A stretch of 5,020 nucleotides of DNA. Source: an uncultured Thermomicrobiales bacterium (GTDB lineage Bacteria; Chloroflexota; Chloroflexia; Thermomicrobiales; UBA6265). The stretch is taken from positions 1-5,020 of the forward strand of contig CADCWJ010000496.1 in assembly GCA_902806365.1 (NCBI GenBank). The letters are read 5' to 3'. Below the pieces are notes generated by a model. That model did not search any database and had not been told where the DNA came from. It saw nothing but the letters and a program-made list of their open reading frames with translations. Every line of letters begins with the position of its first letter. Position 1 is the first letter of the stretch. The position numbers and the translations under genes were made by a program. Below, piece by piece: positions 1 to 4,475 of this stretch.

Positions 1-382
1 CGCCCTGCCAGTGCTCGATGGGTCCCATTCGCCGCCGTCACATCCGGCTCTCCGTTTCCTGAACGGCGCTCCCCACACCACCTCAAGCGCCGCCGAACCT
101 TCACCGATACCCATGATACTCGTCTGTCAGGACGAAAAATGTCCTCTTTTCCGTCCGGTCCAGGGCAAGTCTTCCCTGTACGTACAGTAACAAACATTTG
201 TCACGGTTGTTTGTCCGTTCCTTGGCATGTCCGTCTCGACTGGTTCGATCGTATGGTCACGTTCGTCCGATTTCTACCGCCATATGGGCAGGGTTTGGCT
301 CACCGTGACCATGCCATGGACCAGATAATTCGAAGCCGGCGCGGCGACCGGTCGCATGGGCTACACTCGCGTCAATGCAATC
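1..382. other. Upstream region with no supportable gene
   Basis: No reading frame here looks like protein. Frame 1 is open throughout but its translation is arginine-, proline- and serine-rich with no recognisable motif, as expected by chance in GC-rich DNA. A frame closing with TGA at 58-60 could be the tail of a gene to the left, but about 19 codons are too few to judge. From about 130 to 290 the sequence is less GC-rich than its surroundings and contains short dyads: CTGTACGTACAG at 176-187, ACAAA-CA-TTTGT at 190-201, and a 9-base inverted repeat at 253-261 / 304-312. It most likely holds the promoter and upstream regulatory sequence of the thiamine-regulated cassette. Confidence 0.5.
362..367 (+). 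promoter_or_regulatory. Possible -10 box of the riboswitch transcript
   Basis: TACACT fits the TAnnnT form of a sigma-70-type -10 element. It would place the transcription start near 374, just ahead of the TPP aptamer, which is where a riboswitch transcript should begin. There is no good -35 hexamer at 16-18 bases upstream (the region is GCCGGC-like), so this is a weak prediction. A second candidate, GATAAT at 324-329, also lacks a well-placed -35. Confidence 0.3.
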
Positions 383-480
383 CACGCTACGGGTGCTCGG
401 GGAACCGGGCTGAGATGGTGCTGTCACGATCCGCACCAACCGTTGAACCTGACCCGGATAATGCCGGCGCAGGGAGGCAT
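383..480 (+). ncRNA. TPP riboswitch (THI-box), translation-controlling
   Basis: This is a thiamine pyrophosphate aptamer, which binds TPP in the mRNA leader and turns off thiamine synthesis or uptake genes. The conserved blocks appear in order: ACGGGTGC at 389-396, CTGAGA at 410-415, TTGAACCTGA at 443-452, CCGGATAATGCCGG at 454-467 and CGCAGGGA at 468-475. Hand pairing gives P2 (390-392 with 440-442), P3 (396-400 with 405-409, GGAA loop 401-404), an extra hairpin after CTGAGA (416-421 with 433-438), P4 (448-450 with 471-473) and P5 (454-457 with 464-467). P1 is weak by eye. There is no terminator between aptamer and gene. The Shine-Dalgarno of the next gene is part of the AGGGA block, so ligand binding probably hides it directly. 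The pairing scheme is mine; the motif identity is secure. Confidence 0.96.
471..477 (+). promoter_or_regulatory. Ribosome-binding site embedded in the riboswitch
   Basis: AGGGAGG lies 10 bases before the GTG at 488 and fixes that codon as the ATPase start. Its first five bases are the universally conserved AGGGA end of the TPP aptamer, partly paired in P4. The site therefore cannot be free for the ribosome when the ligand-bound fold forms. The in-frame ATGs at 356 and 461 lie before and inside the aptamer and are not credible starts. Confidence 0.85.
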
Positions 481-487
481 TCCACAC

Positions 488-1330
488 GTGCTTCCGTCCC
501 CAACCTTCCCCCCTGGTGTCGTCCCCCAGCAGCCGTCCACCCGCCTCGCGGTGACCAATCTGTCGGCGACGTACGTTGAGGGCGGGGAGGTGCTCCAGGC
601 GCTGAGCGACATCTCGTTCGGGATCGACGATGGCCAGTTCGTGGCCCTGATCGGGCCATCGGGATCGGGCAAGAGCACGCTGCTGGACATCGTCTCGGGG
701 CTCTTCGCCGAATCCGAAGGGGACGTGCGTCTCGGCAACGTGCGCTATGCCACGGCAGATCGCCTCGGGCAATCGGCGTACATGCGCCAGCGCGATCTCC
801 TCCTGCCGTGGCGAACGGCCCTGGACAACGCGGCCCTGGCGCTGGAGGTTCACGGAATGCCCCGCCGCCTGGCACGCCGGACGGCAGCCGCACGGTTTCC
901 CGAGTTCGGCCTCGCCGGCTTCGAGAACGCCTATCCCGCCCAGCTTTCCGGCGGCATGCGCCAACGGATCGCCTTTCTGCGCAGTGTCTTGACGGAACGG
1001 CCCCTGCTGCTGCTCGACGAGCCCTTCGGGGCGCTCGACGCCCTGACCCGGGTCGCCCTCCAGACCTGGCTGCTGAACCTCTGGGAGCGGGAGCGCCAGG
1101 CCGTCCTGCTCGTCACTCATGATGTGGACGAGGCCATCTTCCTGGCCGACCGGGTGATCGTGCTCTCGGCCCGGCCGGGGCGAATCCTCCACACCGAGCC
1201 GATCGCGCTGCCGCGTCCCCGAACCCGGTCGATGGTCGCGAGTGATGCCTTCCTCCGGCACCGCTCGCATCTGCTCGACGCGCTCGGGCTGCTTCGCCCT
1301 CCTGATCCCGTCCCCGGCGACCGGAGATGA
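488..1330 (+). CDS. ABC transporter ATP-binding protein, NitT/TauT/ThiZ-like
   Basis: This is the cytoplasmic ATPase subunit that energises an inner-membrane importer. The protein has 280 residues from the GTG start. In order it shows Walker A GPSGSGKST at 56-64 (Lys62), a Q-loop at Gln101 followed by the LLPWR segment usual in nitrate/taurine/HMP-type ATPases, the signature LSGGMRQR at 153-160, Walker B LLLLDEP with Asp177 and Glu178, the D-loop GALD, and the switch histidine in THD at His211. All catalytic motifs are intact and the length is normal. The start is set by AGGGAGG at 471-477. It overlaps the permease by ATGA, so the two are translated together. The TPP riboswitch in front makes it a candidate ThiZ, importing HMP, a related pyrimidine or thiamine; substrate is inferred from regulation only. 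Without the riboswitch it would be called a generic SsuB/TauB-type ATPase. Confidence 0.95.
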   Translation: MLPSPTFPPGVVPQQPSTRLAVTNLSATYVEGGEVLQALSDISFGIDDGQFVALIGPSGSGKSTLLDIVSGLFAESEGDVRLGNVRYATADRLGQSAYMRQRDLLLPWRTALDNAALALEVHGMPRRLARRTAAARFPEFGLAGFENAYPAQLSGGMRQRIAFLRSVLTERPLLLLDEPFGALDALTRVALQTWLLNLWERERQAVLLVTHDVDEAIFLADRVIVLSARPGRILHTEPIALPRPRTRSMVASDAFLRHRSHLLDALGLLRPPDPVPGDRR

Positions 1331-2112
1331 GCGGGAGCACGTCGCGAGGCGGTTGGCGATGGTTCTGGCCACTGGTGATCCTCCTCCTCTTCTTCCTGGC
1401 CTGGGAAGGATGGGTCCGGCTCGCGAACACGCCGCGCTGGATGCTGCCCCCGCCCTCGGCGATCGTCGATTCGTTCCGGACCGATTACCGGCTCCTGCTC
1501 GGGCACACGCGGGTGACGTTGCTCGAAGTCATGCTCGGGTTCGGCCTCGCCCTGGCCGCCGGATTGATCGCGGGCGTCGCGATCGACAGTTCCCGGATTC
1601 TGGAGCGGGCGATCTACCCGCTGATCATCGCCAGCCAAACGATTCCGATGGTTGCCCTCGCGCCATTGATGCTGATCTGGTTCGGCTACGGCCTCTTTCC
1701 CAAGATACTGCTGACGGCGCTGGTCGGCTTCTTCCCGATTGCGGTCAACACCGTCGACGGCTTGCGCTCGGCCGACCGCGAGGTGATCGCGCTGCTGCGG
1801 ACGATGGGGGCGACCCGTTGGCAGCGGTTCACGATCGCGCGGATCCCCGCGGCGTTGCCGCTGATCTTTTCGGGAGCGCGGGTGGCGATCACGTTCTGCG
1901 TGATCGGAGCGGTGTTCGCCGAGCTGGTGGGGTCGAGCGAGGGGCTGGGCTACCTGATGCAGCGGGCAGCGGCGCAGTTCCAGACCGCGCGGGTCTTCGC
2001 GTCGATCGTGATCCTCGCGCTGATGGGGATTGGCCTGTTCGGGCTGGTCTCGCTGGTCGAGCGGCTGGTGCTGCCCTGGCGCGCGTTCGTCACTGACGCC
2101 CGAGATGGTTAG
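1327..2112 (+). CDS. ABC transporter permease, SsuC/ThiX-like
   Basis: This 261-residue inner-membrane subunit (BPD_transp_1 family) forms the channel for the neighbouring ATPase. A first membrane helix spans about residues 12-30, followed by the PPPSAIVDSF segment (41-50) common in this subfamily. Further hydrophobic stretches lie near 64-86, 97-119, 123-145, 180-200 and 225-250, consistent with six helices. The cytoplasmic EAA-type loop that docks on the ATPase is at about 152-172, with the conserved Gly161-Ala162. The segment QTIPMVALAPLMLIWFGYG (104-122) is typical of NitT/TauT/ThiX permeases. Its ATG overlaps the ATPase stop in ATGA and GGAG sits immediately before it, too close for a standard Shine-Dalgarno, so translation probably depends on coupling. 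It shares the TPP riboswitch control. No periplasmic binding protein follows. ThiX is the likely role by context; the family call is firm. Confidence 0.95.
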   Translation: MSGSTSRGGWRWFWPLVILLLFFLAWEGWVRLANTPRWMLPPPSAIVDSFRTDYRLLLGHTRVTLLEVMLGFGLALAAGLIAGVAIDSSRILERAIYPLIIASQTIPMVALAPLMLIWFGYGLFPKILLTALVGFFPIAVNTVDGLRSADREVIALLRTMGATRWQRFTIARIPAALPLIFSGARVAITFCVIGAVFAELVGSSEGLGYLMQRAAAQFQTARVFASIVILALMGIGLFGLVSLVERLVLPWRAFVTDARDG

Positions 2113-2120
2113 CTGGTCAC

Positions 2121-2159
2121 GCCGCCGATCCCGCGTGCGCGGCAAGGAACCGCGGCGGC
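2121..2159. terminator. Possible bidirectional terminator between convergent genes
   Basis: GCCGCCG at 2121-2127 pairs perfectly with CGGCGGC at 2153-2159. Inside it CCGC at 2131-2134 pairs with GCGG at 2139-2142 across a GTGC loop. It fills most of the 51-base gap between the permease stop (2112) and the oxidoreductase stop (2164), where a terminator serving both strands would be expected. There is no T-run on either side, so it is not a canonical intrinsic terminator, and GC-rich DNA makes such stems fairly easily by chance. Confidence 0.4.
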
Positions 2160-2163
2160 CCGA

Positions 2164-2574
2164 TCACTCGTCGAAGGTGACTTCCACGAGCGGGCTTCCC
2201 TCCATCCAGTCTTCGACGTCGATCGGTTGCGCGCCGCGAGCAGGGTTGCCCCGTTGGTTGAGGTGAGAGACGATCTCGGTCAGGATCGGCCGGCGCTCCG
2301 CCTCGTCGACAATCGCTCTCGCCGTGGCGGGAAGGTCGGCACGCACTCCATGCTTGAGGTGGAAGGTGAAGGCCGGGTTCGCCTGGAGGTTGCCATACCA
2401 GTCCCGCCTTCCGGGCAGACCGGTGAGATAGATCTTGCCGCCGGCGCGATAGAACCAGGTCTCGATGCGCCGTGGCTGACCGGACCGACGACCGACCGTG
2501 GTGATGTCGACCGTCCGGTCACGAGCGGGCGAGGCGGGTGTAATGGCAAGCGCGTCACGAACCGCGTCATTCAT
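2164..2574 (-). CDS. Nitroreductase-family deazaflavin (F420)-dependent oxidoreductase
   Basis: This 136-residue single-domain protein matches the DUF385/Ddn-like split-barrel family, whose members use reduced coenzyme F420 (some bind other cofactors) to reduce small molecules such as quinones and nitro compounds. Diagnostic segments are TTVGRRSGQPR at 25-35 (the G-R-x-S-G turn is the cofactor-phosphate region in relatives), ETWFY at 38-42, GKIYLTGLPGRRDWYGNL at 46-63 and ANPAF at 65-69. Length is normal for the short members of the family and there is no signal peptide. The ATG at 2574 is preferred over the GTG at 2589, because GAGGA (2587-2583) stands 8 bases before that ATG. It is convergent with the importer and separated by 346 bases from the next minus-strand gene, so it is probably transcribed alone. 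The physiological substrate cannot be read from sequence. F420 use is inferred from the family. Confidence 0.9.
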   Translation of the reverse strand: MNDAVRDALAITPASPARDRTVDITTVGRRSGQPRRIETWFYRAGGKIYLTGLPGRRDWYGNLQANPAFTFHLKHGVRADLPATARAIVDEAERRPILTEIVSHLNQRGNPARGAQPIDVEDWMEGSPLVEVTFDE

Positions 2575-2582
2575 GTGGTTTA

Positions 2583-2587
2583 TCCTC
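2583..2587 (-). promoter_or_regulatory. Ribosome-binding site deciding the oxidoreductase start
   Basis: On the minus strand GAGGA lies 8 bases before the ATG at 2574. It overlaps the alternative GTG at 2589-2587, which has no comparable site in front of it, so the shorter protein is preferred. Confidence 0.75.
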
Positions 2588-2600
2588 ACGCTGCCGATAA

Positions 2601-2615
2601 GGATTCCGAGAATCC
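2601..2615. repeat. Dyad in the oxidoreductase leader
   Basis: GGATTC and GAATCC form a perfect 6-base inverted repeat around CGA, 27 to 41 bases upstream of the oxidoreductase ATG. It is joined to one arm of the CCGATAAG / CTTATCGG pair (2594-2601, 2649-2656). The position suits a repressor operator or a leader hairpin. Six-base arms alone are expected about once by chance in a window of this size for any given short spacer, so support is weak. Confidence 0.3.
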
Positions 2616-2827
2616 CCTGGACGGATTTTCCGGTTGTGGCGCCAGCCTCTTATCGGTTTGGCGTGCACCGCACCAGCCTTTGCGACCTGACCGGCCCGCA
2701 CATGAGCACGGACGATATGGTCAGCCCGCCTTCCGCAGGGGTGCCGCTCTACTGATTCGACAGCCGATTGTCCGTGCTGGTATGCGAGCCTACGAACCGC
2801 AAGCGATGGCCGGCCTCCGTCCACCGT

Positions 2828-2844
2828 CTCACGAGGCTCGTGAG
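2828..2844. repeat. 17-base palindrome, possible terminator or operator
   Basis: CTCACGAG and CTCGTGAG flank a single central G, giving perfect 8-base arms. It lies 77 bases past the stop of the alpha/beta hydrolase and could be the terminator hairpin of that minus-strand operon (CTCACG/CGTGAG stem with a five-base loop). No T-run follows on the minus strand. Alternatively it is a protein-binding site. The arms and minimal spacer make it the least chance-like dyad in the window. Confidence 0.4.
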
Positions 2845-2920
2845 CGTTCCGGCTGCTGAGTCATCGTAAACCAGACGGCCGATCGTTCAGCAACGAACAC
2901 CGCCGCATCGAACGGTACCT

Positions 2921-3715
2921 TCAGGTCGCGATCGGGAGGATCGTGGCCTGGACGTCCGGCCAGATGGTGGCGCGGGGGTCGATGGGGTCGAAGTGGCCGG
3001 CGTCCGGGAACATCAGGAGCGTGCTGGTGTCCGGGTTCGCGACGTGGAGTCTCGCGCTCATCTCCGGCGGCACGATCTCGTCCTGGCCGCCGTGGACGAG
3101 CAGGTGCGGCACGCCCAACCGCGCCAGCTCCGCCGGAGAAGCGGCGGCGTAGCGCTCCGGCACGTCGTCCGGCATACCGCCGAGGAAGTCGTGGACGGCC
3201 CCGTCGCTCAGGTTCAGCTCGGCGGCGTGCCGGAGATCGAGCACGCCGGCGAGGGAGATGGCGCCACAAAGGGGCAACGGTTCATCCTGGATCTCGCTTC
3301 CGACCGGCACGGTCCCCATGTTGACGAGCCAGCTCGCGAGTTGACCTCCGGCGGAGTGCCCGAGCACGACCACGCGGTCCGGATCGATCCGGTGCCGGGC
3401 CGCGATCGCGAAGAGGTGCCGGGCGGCCCGCGCCACATCATGGAAGGTGCCCGGCCAGCCGCCGCCGGGATCGCCAACGCGGCGGTACTCGATGTTCCAG
3501 GTCGCGAAGCCGGCCCCGGTCAGCGCCGCGCAGAGGTGCCCGAGATGGGCGAGATCGTAACGGTTCCGCCAGAAGCCGCCGTGGATCGTGATCACGCACG
3601 GGTACGGGCTGGGGGCCTTCGGAAGCCGCAGGTCGGCAAACTGCGATGGATCGGGACCGTACCCGATCCGCCGGTCCGCGTGAGGTGGCGGAAGATCGAG
3701 GATGGACGTGCTCAC
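2921..3715 (-). CDS. Alpha/beta hydrolase, kynurenine-formamidase/esterase-like
   Basis: This 264-residue serine hydrolase carries the complete machinery. The oxyanion-hole motif HGGFW is at 45-49, the nucleophile elbow GHSAGG at 119-124 (Ser121), and the acid Asp212 lies in HGGQDEIVP (208-216). The catalytic histidine is His241 in GHFDPID. HGG-(F/Y)-W is characteristic of kynurenine formamidases and related BD-FAE-type esterases, which cleave small esters or formamides. Length fits that group and there is no signal peptide, so it should be cytoplasmic. The start is GTG at 3715, with GAGGA (3726-3722) six bases upstream. It overlaps the preceding glycosylase stop as GTGA, so the two form a translationally coupled operon. 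No other tryptophan-catabolism gene is in view, so a kynurenine role is not supported beyond motif likeness; a general carboxylesterase is equally possible. Confidence 0.92.
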   Translation of the reverse strand: MSTSILDLPPPHADRRIGYGPDPSQFADLRLPKAPSPYPCVITIHGGFWRNRYDLAHLGHLCAALTGAGFATWNIEYRRVGDPGGGWPGTFHDVARAARHLFAIAARHRIDPDRVVVLGHSAGGQLASWLVNMGTVPVGSEIQDEPLPLCGAISLAGVLDLRHAAELNLSDGAVHDFLGGMPDDVPERYAAASPAELARLGVPHLLVHGGQDEIVPPEMSARLHVANPDTSTLLMFPDAGHFDPIDPRATIWPDVQATILPIAT

Positions 3716-4356
3716 CCTCGTTCCTCGGACCGCAGCTCGCCCATCCGATCGAGCGCCCGGTCGATGAGGAGCCGGTTCGCCGGATCGTTGCGCCAGCGCG
3801 AGACCCCGGAGGGGTGCGGCAGCGGAACGACCGAAATCTCACCCCAGCCCAGGTCGACGCTCCAGACCGTTCCAACCAGCTCGCCCAGGGCCAGCCGCCG
3901 CGCGCCGGGAACAAGCGCCTCCGCCGCCAGCCGGCCAAGGGTGACGATCAGTTCCGGGCGCACCAGCGCCAGCTCGCCCGTCAGCCAGGGAGCGCACAGC
4001 GTTCGCTCGGCAGCGCTCGGCGCGCGGTCGCCCTTGCTGCCGGCAACCTTGCCCGGAAAGCACTTGGTAAGACTGGTGAAGTACCAGCTTTCGAGGAACT
4101 CCTCCGGCGGATATCCAACCCGGGCGAACCAGGCCCGCAGGACATCGCCTGAGATGCCTGACCAGGGCACGCCGTTCTGGTGACCGCGCACGCCGGGCGC
4201 CTGGCCAACGATCATCCGCCGGTGACCGGCCCGTCCCCGGAAGACCGGCCTGGCCTCCGGGATGAATCCCGCTTCGACGCAGCGGGTGCAGCACGACAGC
4301 TCGCGCTGCAGATCAGCCAGCGCGCTGGCGCACAATTGATGAACTTCGACATTCAT
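3712..4356 (-). CDS. Uracil-DNA glycosylase superfamily protein, iron-sulfur type
   Basis: The 214-residue product belongs to the uracil-DNA glycosylase fold (PF03167), enzymes that cut uracil or other damaged bases from DNA to start base-excision repair. Motif 1 is VGQAPG at 50-55, running to SGISGD at 66-71; the second conserved motif is PHPSG at 180-184. Four cysteines can bind a 4Fe-4S cluster as in families 4 and 5: Cys23-x2-Cys26 (Cys22 adjacent), Cys99 in TKCFPG and Cys121. The spacing Cys99-x21-Cys121 is longer than the usual 14-17, and no acidic residue occurs in 51-70, unlike the ED-containing motif of family 4. Subfamily and base specificity are therefore open. ATG 4356 is chosen because GAGGA (4369-4365) lies 8 bases upstream; a longer in-frame start at 4395 would add 13 unconserved-looking residues. 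It is first in an operon with the hydrolase. Confidence 0.9.
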   Translation of the reverse strand: MNVEVHQLCASALADLQRELSCCTRCVEAGFIPEARPVFRGRAGHRRMIVGQAPGVRGHQNGVPWSGISGDVLRAWFARVGYPPEEFLESWYFTSLTKCFPGKVAGSKGDRAPSAAERTLCAPWLTGELALVRPELIVTLGRLAAEALVPGARRLALGELVGTVWSVDLGWGEISVVPLPHPSGVSRWRNDPANRLLIDRALDRMGELRSEERG

Positions 4357-4475
4357 ACGAAAGGTCCTCGACAAACGGTGCGGCGGCGCGCCCACGGATT
4401 ACACTACGTCGCTGGCGGGTCGCCGACCGTGCACCCGAACGATCGCGCGCAGCCATTCCGGAGAACCGATTCCCG
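4357..4475. promoter_or_regulatory. Divergent intergenic region with two outward genes
   Basis: This 119-base gap should contain promoters for both the glycosylase operon (left) and the queuosine-precursor transporter (right). TACACT at 4400-4405 is a possible + strand -10 box and matches the hexamer found before the TPP riboswitch. TCGACA at 4368-4373 resembles a -35 but is 26 bases away, too far to pair with it. GGCG-GGT-CGCC near 4418-4428 could form a short hairpin. I see no preQ1 riboswitch despite the transporter's likely substrate. Confidence 0.4.
4365..4369 (-). promoter_or_regulatory. Ribosome-binding site deciding the glycosylase start
   Basis: On the minus strand GAGGA lies 8 bases before ATG 4356. 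This supports the 214-residue product over an extended form from 4395. Confidence 0.75.

Larger units (their letters stand above)
2575..2920. other. Intergenic region with inverted repeats, no gene seen
   Basis: Both strands have open frames here, but their translations are arginine- and histidine-rich with no motif, and none has a convincing ribosome-binding site. The region holds the promoter side of the oxidoreductase (right-to-left from about 2575) and the downstream side of the hydrolase operon (ends 2921). Dyads present are CCGATAAG at 2594-2601 with CTTATCGG at 2649-2656, GGATTC-CGA-GAATCC at 2601-2615, AGCACGGAC at 2705-2713 with GTCCGTGCT at 2770-2778, the 17-base palindrome at 2828-2844, and TCGTT-CAGC-AACGA at 2883-2896. 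I could not identify a known RNA or a tRNA fold. Confidence 0.5.

Noticed and set aside
1..114. Possible minus-strand gene starting with ATG at 114 and leaving the window
   Set aside because: Only 38 codons are visible, two minus-strand frames are open at once, there is no Shine-Dalgarno, and the translation resembles nothing I know.
139..579. 146-codon + strand frame ahead of and into the ATPase
   Set aside because: It runs through the TPP riboswitch and the ATPase start in another frame, has no domain or membrane pattern, and is rich in Arg, Pro and Ser as expected from GC-rich DNA read out of frame.
257..1372. 371-codon minus-strand frame opposite the ATPase
   Set aside because: It is antisense to a gene with all ABC ATPase motifs intact; its translation is Arg/Gly/Gln-rich without motifs.
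1117..2145. 342-codon minus-strand frame opposite the permease
   Set aside because: Highly charged low-complexity antisense product (many D, R, Q, P residues) of a well-supported membrane protein gene.
2720..2770. tRNA-like fold around CTG-ATTCGA-CAG
   Set aside because: The stem is only three base pairs, the loop is not a proper T-loop, and there are no matching acceptor or anticodon arms.
2567..2824. Minus-strand 85-codon frame in the 346-base gap
   Set aside because: It overlaps the oxidoreductase start, has no clear ribosome-binding site and no recognisable sequence pattern.
2883..2896. TCGTT-CAGC-AACGA hairpin after the hydrolase as a terminator
   Set aside because: Five-base stem with weak pairs and no T-run on the minus strand; the palindrome at 2828-2844 is the better candidate.
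2993..4183. 396-codon + strand frame across the hydrolase and glycosylase
   Set aside because: It lies antisense to two recognisable enzymes with complete active-site motifs and shows no domain of its own.
4357..4475. preQ1 riboswitch before the queuosine-precursor transporter
   Set aside because: I looked for the short hairpin followed by an A-rich tail of class I, and for the longer class II fold, and found neither.
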